In this document: one piece after another, positions 46,413 through 57,545 of the stretch
Position numbering within the stretch: position 1 is the first letter of the stretch
Layout of the letters: the number at the start of each line of letters is the position of its first letter
Origin: Siderastrea radians
Lineage: Eukaryota > Cnidaria > Anthozoa > Scleractinia > Rhizangiidae
Direction of reading: 5' to 3'
DNA length: 64,000 nt
Assembly (NCBI GenBank): GCA_964017195.1
Contig: OZ024894.1
Coordinates: forward strand, 37,395,865-37,459,864
Translations under genes and position numbers: made by a program
Notes under the pieces: generated by a model
Told to the model about the DNA's origin: nothing
Seen by the model: only the letters and a program-made list of their open reading frames with translations
Databases searched by the model: none

Positions 46413-47205
46413 GATCTGACAAAGATGTTATTTCATTTTGCATAAAATCAACATTAACTGCAGATTTCAGATCTTTGCCATCGGTGTGTAAGTTGACAAT
46501 TGTATTATTATTTAAGTTCAAGTCTCCAGTCATACTGTTAGTGCCATCAACTTTGAGAATCTTTTTTTGTGTCATGTCATCAATTCTGTGGTTAACAAAC
46601 TCGACACATGTGGCGTCTCTTAGGTTTGATGGAAGATCAAGATTGATAATCGAATTATTTTTCATATCAATAGCGGCTGCTTTATCCAGTTTTTTCACAA
46701 GCTGATTATCGACATACTTTTCGTTTGTGGCTTGATCTACCTGTTCTGGGTCTTTTACGTTGTAGAGTGTATTATTCATATCAATGCTTGCTTCCATTTT
46801 CCCGCCTTCCTTTTTTGAAAGAAAGATATTTCTCGTGTCCTGATAGTTTATCACCTTTGACAGATCACCGTGGATAGGATAAGGATTGCTTTTTAATCGC
46901 AAAATATCGTACTTATTTTGCATGTCAATATCAGCAGAACCGCTGGCACTACCCTCAGGCCCAGGATCACCTTTGTCGCCTTTTGGACTCTGGGGTCCTT
47001 GTGGCCCTTTCTGGCTTTGGGGGCCAATCGGACCTCGTGGTCTCGTGGGACCTTTTTCACCCCTCGGTCCATAAGGACCTTGTGGTCCTGCTCGGCCTTT
47101 ATCACCCTTCGGCCCACGAGGACCCCCTGGGCCAGGAGAACCCACTTTTTCACTTTCACTCATCGTTTGGCTAGTTTCACCTATTTGCCTGTTAATATAC
47201 CCCAC
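46390..47205 (-). pseudogene. N-terminal collagen-like stalk frame of the fibre protein (frame broken at its 3' end)
   Basis: 271 codons. After about 20 residues come Gly-X-Y triplets (residues 22-86, such as [13 protein letters not shown]) with a few irregular triplets, then a region of repeated DMNN/DMKNN-type units, each followed by a YVDNQ or VNHR motif, as in trimeric phage and virus fibres. The frame ends at a stop just after an A7 run (about 46405-46411), while the expected downstream domain continues in the next frame (45447-46412). Collagen-like fibre genes are known in Maverick/Polinton-type elements. Either a mutation or sequencing error in the homopolymer, or slippage during translation, would explain the break. 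Confidence 0.65.
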
Positions 47206-47239
47206 TATATATCTTCGTCAAAATTTTTTTCATTCATTT

Positions 47240-47792
47240 TCGGGGCTTGTCATAGTAAAAGAAAGAATATTTTTCATCTGTGGCGCGATTTAAAGTTTTA
47301 CGATCCACACCCATCTCGTCTGCAATCCGCTCGTTTTCTCACGGATGTTTTTCGGCACCTTGTAGAAGGTTTGAGTGAGATAAATAACGCAGCAGTTTCT
47401 GTGCCGCCCGTTGATAAAATAATGATGCTGTTTTGGTTGCTTTCACAAACAAGATCATCAAAAACAACAATTTTTTGGTTGTCTACCGGAAGCACTTCGA
47501 GTGGAATGATTTCATCACCATGAGCCGCGATGACCTCGTAACCAACCTTGGGGTTGATTAGTTTAGCAAAGTCCTGCAAAAGAGACTGATATTTATTCTG
47601 GTGCAGGTTTTTTGAGAAGAGGTAGATTTTATCAAACTCCAACAACTCATAAAACATATGCAGTAATATATTTGGTTTGCCAGAATTACTAGGTCCACAA
47701 ATTAGCATCCGGAAAACATCTGCTGGCATACAAGGGTGGCCTTGTTTGTAGTTACTCTTGGAAAAACCTGGGTCATAATTTGGAATCTTCAT
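47240..47792 (-). pseudogene. A32-like DNA-packaging ATPase of a Maverick/Polinton-like element, disrupted
   Basis: From the ATG at 47792 the frame encodes a FtsK/HerA-type packaging ATPase. The P-loop reads GPSNSGKP at residues 33-40, with Pro in place of the catalytic Thr/Ser, and a Walker B-like KIVVFDD lies at 107-113. After about residue 125 (near 47415) the reading frame changes, and the conserved remainder continues in another frame to about 47240. The damaged P-loop and the frame break indicate an inactive copy. It is the neighbour of the fibre gene on the same strand and diverges from the plus-strand gene at 47828. This gene is the main reason for assigning the cluster to Maverick/Polinton-like viruses. 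Confidence 0.75.
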
Positions 47793-47827
47793 TTTTTTTT
47801 TGGTTTCTATATATTCACGCTGGAAAT

Positions 47828-48328
47828 ATGTCAGTGAAAAAATGGCATCAGTTGGCTGAAGAAAAGTCTAAGGTCGAACAGCAAATACAAGACATTCGCC
47901 AAAAATTTAGAATGGACAAAATAAACAAAGAGTTTGGCCATCTTTCAGGGGAGGAGTTTTTTAAATCTATTACAAAAAGGCTTGATGAAAAGAGCAGCGC
48001 CACTGCAGAAGAAGAAGAGGAGCAGGAAGTTCTGGATTACACAATGGATGAATTTGACAGAACCAACCCTTTTGATTATGAATTCAGACCGGATGCACCA
48101 TCACCAGAACCATCACATCACCAACACCACCACCACCACCACCAACACCAACACCACCACCCTCATATCATGAAGTTGTTGATGGTGATGATTTACCACT
48201 ACAACCCCCACCGCATGACAGGACGCATCGGGGTCGTACCGTAAGTACCTCTTATATTTTCTTAGACAAATTGTCTAAGATTCCTAACATACCTAAGCCA
48301 ATACCCACGGAGCTTCTTTTGCTTTGAG
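47828..48328 (+). pseudogene. small charged protein of the virus-like cluster with a frame change
   Basis: Starts ATG at 47828 (MSVKKWHQLAEEKSKVEQQI), a helical, Lys/Glu-rich protein with the acidic stretch AEEEEEQEV. At about 48113 the frame enters a CAC/CCA repeat and becomes an unnatural His run. A Pro-rich reading of the same DNA in another frame leads into SYHEVVDGDDLPL and stays open to a TGA near 48328, so a frameshift in the repeat is likely. It diverges from the packaging ATPase with about 35 bp between start codons. Confidence 0.5.
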
Positions 48329-48355
48329 ACCAGCAAGGTGTCATAATCTGTTTTA

Positions 48356-49834
48356 ATGTCATGGGCGATGTCATTAAATGAAAAACTTAACAGATGGTTC
48401 GAAGGAATACGATCTGAACTAAAATGTCACATGAAGATAAAAAATTATCCAGGAAAAGACTGGACGGCTCAAAATTGCCCAATAAATTCTTATCATATGA
48501 CGCAAACAGTTATAAATGAACCGGCGCGCGCTGTGAACAAACAACAGTGCAATTTATTACCGGCTACATGGACGCATAGTAAGATGGACACCGATAGCTC
48601 GCTTTTAAAGTTAAGGAATAAGTCACGCCGGGAAAACACTAAGGAAGAAAAGAAAAAGCAACGAAGAGAGTGGAAAAAGCGGAAACTCGAGTGAAGGAAA
48701 GCGAAGCCTGTGTTGGTAGCAGCGCCAGCGGAAACAATTGTGCAACCGGATAAACTGAAAGACAGCGAGGTTGAAACAAATGGGGCCAATACTGCCAAAT
48801 ACAACGAAGAGGCAAATTCTACCTCTGAGATTCCAAAGAGCCCGTTTAAAGCTCTTGCGAGTTCAAGAGGGGCCCTAATGGTTCAAATGGCGAGAAGTAA
48901 AGTTGTAAAATCGTCATTTTTCACGACCGAAGCCCCACTGCGAAGATCAACTGAACGTTTGAAACAAGATATTGTTCGAGTTGAGAAGCAAAGTGTACTG
49001 TCCAAGCAGCTTAAGCAACACGTACGTGCGGTTAAAGATTGTGAAGATTCCTCAATAAATATTAAGGAACTCAATCCAGAACACATTGTGTACATGTCTG
49101 AAAATCTCGTTGGAAGTGGGAGCTGCGGACAGTGCTATCGCGCTCGATATCGTGGTATCGAAGTGTTAGTTAAGAAAATGACACACGACGGAACCGCACG
49201 GGGTAAAGAAAAGGCCAGGAAAAACGTATTTCATGAAGCGAAGGTCCTTAGAGCATTGGGTGATCACGCAAAACTGCCGATGATTTTCGGCGTCATTTCA
49301 GAAACCGAGCCATTTTGCATCGTCAGCCAATTCCACGGCGTAAAACACGTTAGTGTAACGCTTCATCATGCGGCAAGAGAAAAACTGCTGTCACCATATG
49401 ACTGCATTGAAATCTTCCTTGAAATATGTTCTGCTTTAAGACATGTACATTTTAAGGGATACATTCACAATGACATCAAGGCTAATAATGTAGTTCTGGA
49501 CAGAAAAGCAGAATCAAAGAAATACGAGGCTGTCCTTATAGACTTTGGTAAAAGCACTAAAGCACAGTTAAGGGCACCGCCACTATACAGCAGAAAAAGA
49601 AGCACACCGGCAAGCCATGGAAAGTGTTATTTGGCCCCAGAGGTTTTAAAAGAAGGGCTATACAGCACCGCCAGTGATGTCTATTCTTTAGGAATAATGC
49701 TTAAGTCTGTTTCCTCTTTGGTGGGATGTTATCCCCAAGTCCGTGCGCTAGTGAAGGAAGCAACAGCCGAAAAACCTACCACGAGGCCCCGTCTTAGCGA
49801 GTTTACGCAGAAACTTTCTGCTGTTAAATTTTAG
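48356..49834 (+). CDS. protein kinase with long N-terminal region, interrupted by one in-frame TGA
   Basis: One reading frame runs from the ATG at 48356 to the TAG at 49834 with a single TGA at 48692-48694. The kinase domain occupies about 49090-49830: glycine loop GSGSCGQC, lysine in EVLVKKM, helix-C Glu in FHEAKVL, catalytic loop YIHNDIKANN (HND in place of HRD), metal loop LIDFGKST, LAPE, and ASDVYSLGIML. The HND form keeps the catalytic Asp. The N-terminal ~120 residues end in a very basic coiled region (KKKQRREWKKRKLE). I recall related multi-copy kinases in cnidarian genomes, probably carried by mobile elements. The TGA makes this copy non-functional unless translation restarts at a later ATG, which would keep the whole kinase domain (MVQMARSKV at about 48878). 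Confidence 0.75.
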
Positions 49835-49839
49835 ATTTT

Positions 49840-51650
49840 AAGTGGTAATGTCTGTAAGAGCGGTCCACTGCATTTCGGGTCAGAAAAAAGTTTTCCCTCA
49901 AACTTTGCCCAGGAAACCACCTTGGGTCACAAGTAAACGAAACGAGTTTCGTTTTGGGAAATACGCTAAAATAATTTTTTTAGAGCCCACAACAGTAAGA
50001 GCGGCAAAAGGCGTAAATTAGCGCCTGGCCAGACACGAAAATTGCATAAGTTGGCGACCTCACTGCTCAAAAACCACAACACGCAGCAAAATAGTGTTAT
50101 TATTTTTAAGTTAAGAGGTCCTTAAAAGGTGTAAAGCGTGTGTTAAATTTAATTTGTCTTGAAGTGGAAGCTCGTAATAATTGATATATTAACACACATC
50201 TGAGCGCTTTCTGAAAACTCGCAAAAGTACCCTCTCTTCGTCGGCCTTTATTTCTTGAGTCCAGACCGAGCCACTCTAAATTCCTATCGAAATGCGTTAA
50301 TGAGATGTCAGGGAGTACAGAAATATAAAAATACCTGGCGCTTTTTATCTTCCTTTACTTCGAACTTTTGGTGATTTTTGCGAATATGACACATGCATTG
50401 TGCAAATTAGGTTGTTGAGCAAATTCAGATTGTGTGAATTAAATGGCTTCTAGATTTTAAGATTTCTCCATTTCAAGTCATAAATACGGAAAAGCGTACA
50501 CAAATAGAAGTTTCGAACTGTACAAATTAATGAAATAAGCGAATTAAATTACTGAGTCCTGATCTTTGGATGCTAATCTGGAGATTGCGTGACTGGCATT
50601 ATGCAAGTTAGGTTGTCTGCTAAACTTGGTTCGTTCCGGTAACCGTTGCAGAAAACCTTTCTAACTGTTTGGATCCCACTCTTTTTTTAATTGAATATTA
50701 AAGAAATGTTAAGACTACATGCACTGTAGGAAGAAAACGTTGACGACGAATTCAGCTAGTTACAGTACGGACTTCTATTCATGTGTCATTTGTATAACTC
50801 CGTTTGCAATGAAACGGAGAGCTTGTTACAGTTATTCTGTTCTGGTGGATAAAAATGAATCTCTACTTTTTTGTAGTCGGGTTTTCATTTTTGTGTCTTC
50901 GTTTTGCTCTTTTGATCTTCCTTTTCCACAGCGAATTCGAACTTTTTGGTGCTTTTGTCCCAGGGGGAGGGACACTTTATCAACTGAGGGTTTGAGGGCC
51001 TGACTGTATAGGACAAAAAAAGCCCTAAAATACCTACTCTGTGTAGGACAGCACCCTCTATTTTAGGTCCCTGTTTAGGGCAAATGATTATTATACCAAC
51101 TCCCTTGTTTTACACAATTTAAAGTGTTTCAAAGACCAGCAAACGTCCCCGATCTAGGATACCTAAATACTGTGTTAACGACGACAATCGGTTCTGACCA
51201 TACCCTGTTTACGACAAGTTGAGACCCTACTTAGGACAGACTCGATTAAGGACGGAGAGGCCAAAAACCATACCCTGTCCAGCGGCACGTCCCCGTATAG
51301 GCAATATAGGGGAGTAACCCCCGCCCCGGGCTTTTGTTCCGTGCTTTTTGTTAAGCGCTTTATTTTGTTTATGCAAACGCTTGAGACAAGCAAGGATGTT
51401 TGCTTGTCAAAGACTGCGAATTATACACTGCCGATGTTTCGATGCTTTGGGGCAAAGTGTGACGAAAATTATGACAACGGGAGTTTTTGCCAAATAAGAG
51501 ACGAGTAACTTTTTGGATCTCTCTTTCATCGATGTTCGATTTGAAACGGCTGAAGCCATGTCTTCATGGGTTCCTTTTTCAGGGATAGTCACCTGGTCAC
51601 AGATAGCCTTTTTTTTAAAACAGTGCTCTGGTTCCTTTTCTTCTTTCAAT
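49840..51650. repeat. left arm of a ~1.4 kb inverted repeat (partner 53220-54622)
   Basis: Starts six bases after the kinase stop codon. Its sequence (AGTGGTAATGTCTGTAAGAG, GGTCCACTGCATTTCGGGTC, GAAACGAGTTTCGTTTT, AACAGTAAGAGCGGCAAAAG, CTTCGTCGGCCTTTATTTCT, CCGTTTGCAATGAA, TGATCTTCCTTTTCCAC) is the reverse complement of the right arm. It is collinear except for a 371 bp hAT-type MITE at 50959-51329. No intact gene; a minus-strand frame at 51407-51649 may be ancient coding sequence. Confidence 0.9.
50951..51337. mobile_element. hAT-type MITE inserted in the left arm
   Basis: Absent from the partner arm, so the insertion is directly visible. It is bounded by an exact 8 bp duplication, GCTTTTGT (50951-50958 and 51330-51337), with G/C-rich inverted ends (CCCAGGGGGAGGG and CCCCCGCCCCGG). 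The interior has degenerate TAGGACA-type repeats. Confidence 0.85.
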
Positions 51651-52059
51651 CAAAAGAATTGGATATCATTGTATCAGTTTTGATATAAAAAAAGCTTCAA
51701 CAACAAAAACAATAAAGCCTAATTCTGCATCATTCTGCATCGCGTGTTTTGATTTCATATCTAAATTCAATTAAGACCTAGCCCTTAAAGAACTGGAGGC
51801 TTCTTGGAACCGTGCTGACTTCGAGTGGAAGCGCCTCACAGATGACGGTGAATCGCTTAACTTTCGAGCTACTTTCGCACTCTGGTGAAGGTGTCTTTTG
51901 CTAAGCCATTTCCGAATTGTCGTAAGCTTCTCTATCAAAGCGAGGCTAGGTGCACACCTTTAATATTAAAAAAATGGTCTTATTTACATTTGAATGAAAA
52001 CTAATTCTCATATGAAAGGTTGTGCACTTAGCCTCGCTTTGAAAGGAGGCTTAAAGCAA

Positions 52060-52662
52060 TTATGGTCAACCTAAATGTGTTCTACAAGATTTACAACGTG
52101 TCTTGAACTGTTCAGCAAGACTCATTTATTCAACAAGTAAATTTGAACATGTCACACCTTTGCTTTTAAATCTTCACTGGCCTCCTGTTGAACAAAGGAT
52201 TATTTTCAAGATCGCTTTGGTTACATTCAAAGCTCTTCATGACGCGGTCCCAGTTACATCTCCGAACTTCTAAGGCCTTACAAGCCTAGCATGCAGGACA
52301 CTGAGATCATCTAGTCTTAATCTCCTTGGTGTACCCAGATTTAATCTGAAAACGAATGGCGGTCGTTCCTTTACAGTTGCCTTTCCGACCATATGGAACA
52401 GCCTTGCCTAAGAATCAAGAAAATGTGTATCTCTTTCGACTTTTAAGTCTTAACTTAAGACTTGGCTGTTTAAAGAAGCTTTTGGCTAGGACTTCTGATT
52501 TATTTATCGTTATGATCAAGTTTAGTTCATTTTTCTTTTGTTAATTTGTTGTTTTTTAAGATTATTTGTAGATTAACGTAATGACAACTTTGTAAAGCGC
52601 CATTGGACCATTGGGAAATGGCGCTATAGAAATTTATTATTATTATTATTATTATTAGTTGG
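52060..52662 (+). pseudogene. 5'-truncated LINE (CR1/L2-like) 3' end
   Basis: Decayed coding of the C-terminal RT tail: CSARLIYSTSKFEHVTPLLL, NLHWPPVEQRIIFKIALVTF, KALHDAVPV, then RSFTVAFPTIWNSLA. Stops follow, then a non-coding tail TGTAAAGCGCCATTGG...GGCGCTATAGAAATTTATT and (ATT)n (52635-52658), the classic CR1/L2-type 3' end. It lies in the spacer between the inverted-repeat arms. Confidence 0.85.
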
Positions 52663-53219
52663 GAAATGGCCTATTTCACTAATCGCTCACAGGTCTGGTT
52701 AAACTCTCGACTTAATCAAGGAACTACCCCTATGTTCCTTTGAACAGTTCACTTGAAGCATAGTCATTTCTTTTGAATTATTAGACAGGATCACGATCTC
52801 AGTTTAGCGATCATGTCGTGGGGCGAGGGGGGGGAGCCTAGCTGTGAGGAGGGAGGGGAGCCTTTGTGCTTCCGGGGCTTTTCCCTCCCATAGGGCTTCG
52901 CCGAGCGAAGAATGGTACTGGCTTTTGAACAAACCCTCTTCACTGGCTTGCTTGTTGCGTTGACGTACCAAGGTGGAAAATTATCTGAGAAGCATTTACT
53001 AATTTCAATGTTGGACGTTACTATCTAACTGGGAAACGATAGTTTCTAGTAATTTTTGGCCACCTCAGGCCTCAGCCTGAAAATATCACAAAAGGTTATA
53101 ACAGCCTGCCTGGGCCTCATTGTTGTTAATTTTCCTGTGATTGTGATATTGTATTTATCCTATTATGTTTCTCATTAGACATTAAATGCAATACTTGTAA
53201 ATACAATAAAACTGATTGA

Positions 53220-54622
53220 GAGAACAAAACGAACCAGAGCACTGTTTTTATATTATGAAAGGCCATCTCACTAACAAAGGAACCCACCAAGACGTATTTT
53301 AAGCCGTTTCAAATCAAAAAAAAAAACTTGCAAGTTTCTTATAATCTGATTTAACGTTTGGCAGAAAATTTAGTTTGCATAATTCTCGTCACATTTTGCC
53401 CCAAAGCATCCAAAGATCGCCACTTTTTAATTCGCGGAATTTTTATTGAGTTTGCTCCACTGACGCGAACAACCTAGTTTGTATAAACAAAATAAAGCAC
53501 TTGTCAAAAGTCCCGGGACAAAAGCACCAAGTGTTCGAAGGCGTTGTGGAAAAGGAAGATCAAAAAGCAAATTGTAGGAATAGAAAATCAAAACCCGACT
53601 ACAAAAAAGTAGAGATTCATTAATTGTTACAAGTTGTCCATTTCATTGCAAACAGAGCTATACAAATGACACATGAATAGAAGTCAGTGCTTTAACTAGC
53701 TGAATTCGTCGTCAACGTTTTCTACCTACAGTGCATGTAGTCTTAATATTTCTTTAATATTCAATTAAAACAAATGTGGGATCCAAACAGTTAGAAAGGT
53801 TTTTGCAACGGTTACCGGAACGGACCAAGTTTAGCAGACAACCTAATTTGCATAATGCATGTCACGCAATTCTCCGGATTAGCATCCAAACTTCAGGACT
53901 CAGTAATTCGCTTATTTCATCCATCTGAACAGTTCGAAACTTCTATTTGTGTATGCTTTTCTGTATTTATGACTTGAAATGGAGAAATCCTAAAATCTAG
54001 AAGATATTTAGTCCACACAATCCGAATTTGCTCAACAACCCAATTTGCATAACGCCTGTGTCATATTCGCAAAAATCACCAAAAGTTTGAAGTTGCTGTG
54101 GTAAAGGAAGATAAAAAGCGCAAGGTATTTTTATATTTCTGTACTCCCTGACATCTCATTAACGCATTTCGATAGGAATTTAGAGCGGCTTGGTCTGGAC
54201 TCAAGAAATAAAGGCCGACGAAGACAGGGTACTTTTGCGAGTTTTCAGAAAGCGCTCAGATGTGTGTTAATATATCAATTATTACGAGCTTCCACTTCAA
54301 GACAAAATAAATTTAACACACGCTTTACACCTTTTAAGGACCTCTTAACTTAAAAATAATAACACTATTTTGCTGCGTGTTGTGGTTTTTGAGCAGTGAG
54401 GTCGCCAACTTATGCAATTTTCGTGTCTGGCCAGGCGCTAATTTACGCCTTTTGCCGCTCTTACTGTTGTGGGCTCTAAAAAAACTATTTTAACGTATTT
54501 CCTAAAACGAAACTCGTTTCATTTACTTGTGACCCAAGATGGTTTCCTTGGCAAAGTTTGAAGGGAAAACTTTTTACTGACCCGAAATGCAGTGGACCGC
54601 TCTTACAGACATTGCCACTTAA
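53220..54622. repeat. right arm of the ~1.4 kb inverted repeat
   Basis: Reverse complement of 49840-51650 without the MITE. The outer end, GGACCGCTCTTACAGACATTGCCACTTAA, stops where the left arm meets the kinase gene; no kinase sequence follows on this side. Divergence looks like roughly 5-10% by eye. Confidence 0.9.
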
Positions 54623-55932
54623 TTGTGTCCAAAAGTTCATTACTGTGCATATTTTTATCGACAAGTTTAGACCTTAGTTTAATTTCGTTATGAGTTTTGG
54701 ATCGTAAAAGAGCAATAACGCAATATCAAATTTTCAGTTGGACAAACTTACAGAGGGACAAACGAGTGAGATTGAGATCAGCTTTTTTTCCAAAGAATTT
54801 TGTCGCAGAACATGGAATTGTTGAAGTATTATTCAGTATTATTCAGTATTATTCTCGCTCGGTCCGTTTGTACCATACAGTGTGATTTATCGCATGCTTT
54901 GCTGAAGATTGCCATGCTGTTTTATTTTACTGAGATTATACTGAGATCTTGTTAGAATTCAGAAAGGAAATGATTAAATAAAGGTTTAAGGGTCGAGATA
55001 ATAACCACATAAATTCGCAAACTCTTGTCGAATTTTCATGCATCATATAAAGGAATTTCAAACTCCTTATTGAGTATAGTAGTTATATTAGTTGTTCTCA
55101 TTAATTGTTGCAAGTCAGTTCCTTCGGCGAGGAGGATACTTTCGAACTTCAGAAATTTAGTTACTGCTAAGTGCGACAAGCAGTACCGCATTCCTACAAT
55201 CGGGAAGTGAAGAATAAAAGGAGCGAAGAACTATTTTGTGTTTGTCAGTTTTTTTGCAAGCCTACTGTGATGTGGTCTTTTTATTGAGGGGGTTTTGCGA
55301 CTATGTGACTGCTATGTAGGACATTTAGATCCATCAAATATTCAAGAAACCGGATATTCGAAAGTGTAGCCGCAGAAATCTACAGATAAAAAAATAATCT
55401 TCAAAAGTTGTACCCTCATTTTCAATCAAAACTTTAATCTTCACTTGATTGAGTACAGCCTAGTGAACGAAGTTTTACGTTCGTGATACAGCATGCCATA
55501 CACTGCACGAAGACCAAATCATGCAGGTATCTATTTGAGCAGGACTTTTTAAAAACATGTCTCAGGACACGCCTTAAGGTTTGAGGGTCCCCTTCGGACT
55601 GGTTCCAGAACGTGCTCGCCCGTAGGTCACTGCCCCGCTACCAATGTCTCGTCTTCTCTCCATCACACAGTACAATTTCAGTCCGCCCAATCGATTTTAC
55701 GCAGAATTGTCTCCCTAAGCGAGCTAGTGAGTTCATAAGCTAACATAGAGAGGAAACATCTTATTTGAAGCTGTGTGCCCACAACAGCAATTAGTAGCCT
55801 TAGTCCAGGCTTTACACATGTAGTTACTACAATAATAACTGTAATATTTCCTCCATCTGACAGCCAGCTTGCATGTAACGATGAACAAACAGCAACTCGA
55901 GAACCGTTGTAAGAGTCCGGTAACTGTTCTTT
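54623..55932. other. gene-free stretch
   Basis: AT-rich. Tandem (TATTATTCAG)-type units at about 54826-54855. No exon with splice support. Confidence 0.5.
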
Positions 55933-56205
55933 TTACCGATGTTTATTGTCATTTTCCAGAACTGGACATGAGTGTCGCACATCGGGACCAGAAGCTTTTG
56001 AAACTTTCAGACATCTTTTCAGCTCTTTCTCTTTAGCTGGCTGATTCTGCACCGAAACTATCATACAGTCTCCATTGTGCAACTTTGATGTCGATGCGTG
56101 GTTGTCACTTTCACTGGAATTTCTTTTCGCCAACTTCTTTCTCCGTTTTCTCAGTTTTGACCTTTTACGTTTTTCGTCAATGGAATGTTTCCTAAACTTT
56201 GCCAT
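55933..56205 (-). CDS. small basic protein, 90 aa, unknown
   Basis: ATG at 56205, TAA at 55935-55933. The N-terminal half is extremely basic (KRKRSKLRKRRKKLAKR), a strong nuclear/nucleolar-type signal, then a Ser/Asn-rich linker, then KEKELKRCLKVSKASGPDVR. The frame is uninterrupted but short. It diverges from the zinc-finger gene at 56531 with 325 bp between ATGs. No family recognised; a terminal or single exon of a longer gene is possible. Confidence 0.4.
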   Translation of the reverse strand: MAKFRKHSIDEKRKRSKLRKRRKKLAKRNSSESDNHASTSKLHNGDCMIVSVQNQPAKEKELKRCLKVSKASGPDVRHSCPVLENDNKHR

Positions 56206-56530
56206 GTTCGTTGAAGTATTCGATGCTAGCTGCCTTTGCAAGGCGTACTAAAATTTTTTTAACAGGAAAGCGATGAAGATTCTTTAGGGACTAAAATAAA
56301 ATTATCTCACTATTCCTTTTGTTTGCCATTAAATGCTTTCATTGTTCTTTGATTTCGCCGGTTCATGCTCGACTGAACGTATGTATTGTTTCACTTTTAT
56401 TCACAACTTTGCTTTGTTATTTTTACCAATGAAATTTAATTGAAATTCGAAAACGTTCCCGTGTCGGACAAGTACTTGCCTTATAATTTTGTCGCGCACT
56501 GTTCTGTAGTGTTTGGATCAAGAAAGACTA
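56206..56530. promoter_or_regulatory. putative bidirectional promoter
   Basis: Intergenic region between two divergent starts. Contains ATTGAA/CCAAT-like motifs (ACCAATGAAAT at about 56425). Inference from position only. Confidence 0.3.
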
Positions 56531-57545
56531 ATGCCTTTTCAAGTAAACTGCCGCTTGTGCCGTAAGAAGTTCAGGACTGGCACTTCGCTGACTAAGCATT
56601 TTCACTTAAAACATCCACAAAGTAGCGTAGGACTCGCAAAATTTGAAGACGATTTTGGTGTTCCTTGCGCGGAGCCAAAGGCAGTGGCGATCAGTGACGA
56701 AAAGATGGAAGATTATTTGAAATGGTTGGGAGTGCTAGTGGAAAGGATAAACGCGTCCTTGGTACCAGATCATCCAGGTAAATTGTTCTCTATCCGTGAA
56801 CTTTGCAACTGTATTCAATCTAGACTACCAGTTTCAGGGTTGTCAGAAGTAGCCAGCTGTAGGCGAAAATTATCACCACCTACATCTCATCTGGCTACTC
56901 TGCTTTTCATTTCATGAAATTTTAGCAAAATTAACCTCCTTTTCCAAAAATTAAAACCTTCAAACCAAAACTTTGTAACACCTCTTAGTTTGCCGTGCCC
57001 TCTCTACTATCACTGAAAAAAGAGACTACACATGGTCTATATCCGATACTAAAAATCGTTTCTATTTCTCTACAGCTAAATGGTGTCATGTTGACTGCTG
57101 TCAAGTGCCGGTGGAGTACTTTGCTCACTTGTTGAACCGCCTTGGCGTGCCAGTGCTAGATAGTGTGCGAGACGTAAGACACAGCCGCCAGCCAATCTTT
57201 AAGAGGATCACCAGGCGCTTCTCGTACAAGATTTATGACGAAGAAAAATTCAAAAGATTATTGGACGAACAAGATGTGTTAGAGCTCAGACCTGCGGCAT
57301 TGTTCAGGAATCAGGAAGAGGTTCCCGATATCTCAGAAATGGATGCAGAGGAGGCGCTTGCACTCGCTAAAGAAAGGGCAAGGAAACCTGCCGCAAAGCC
57401 GACCAGTCGATCAATTATTGAAATTAGCATGGGCGAAGGAAGGTGCACAAGGGAATTCGAACTCATTTGGTGGCCGAGTTTGTACTCGTATTCTCCGTTT
57501 GGTAAACTTACACTGAGGTATTTCGTGATTAAGACTTCGATATAA
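56531..57545 (+). CDS. C2H2 zinc-finger protein, two exons visible
   Basis: Exon 1 is 56531-56777 (donor CCAG/GTAAAT) and exon 2 is 57076-57545 (acceptor TCTCTACAG); the phase agrees (G + CT gives Ala). The start chosen is the first ATG, giving MPFQVNCRLCRKKFRTGTSL with one canonical finger, C7-X2-C10-X12-H23-X4-H28. Further on are WLGVLVERINASLVPDHP, then KWCHVDCCQVPVEYFAHLLN, a basic RHSRQPIFKRITRRF, and an acidic/Ala-rich helix (EMDAEEALALAKERARK). The last part (from about 57430) loses coding character, so a donor such as GAAG/GTGCAC at about 57440 may end the exon, with later exons unseen. Family not recognised; it could be host or element-derived. Confidence 0.5.

Noticed and set aside
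46918..47523. Plus-strand 201-codon frame
   Set aside because: Antisense to the Gly-X-Y repeat and ATPase frames; repeats of Gly/Pro codons create long antisense frames.
48112..48175. Poly-His metal-binding stretch
   Set aside because: The same CAC/CCA repeat reads as Pro/Thr-rich in the other frame, which then continues into a natural sequence; the His run is most likely frameshift-made.
49840..54622. Inverted repeat as Polinton terminal repeats
   Set aside because: The virus-like genes lie wholly outside the repeat, and the arms start at the kinase 3' end; no Polinton-type terminal AG motif seen.
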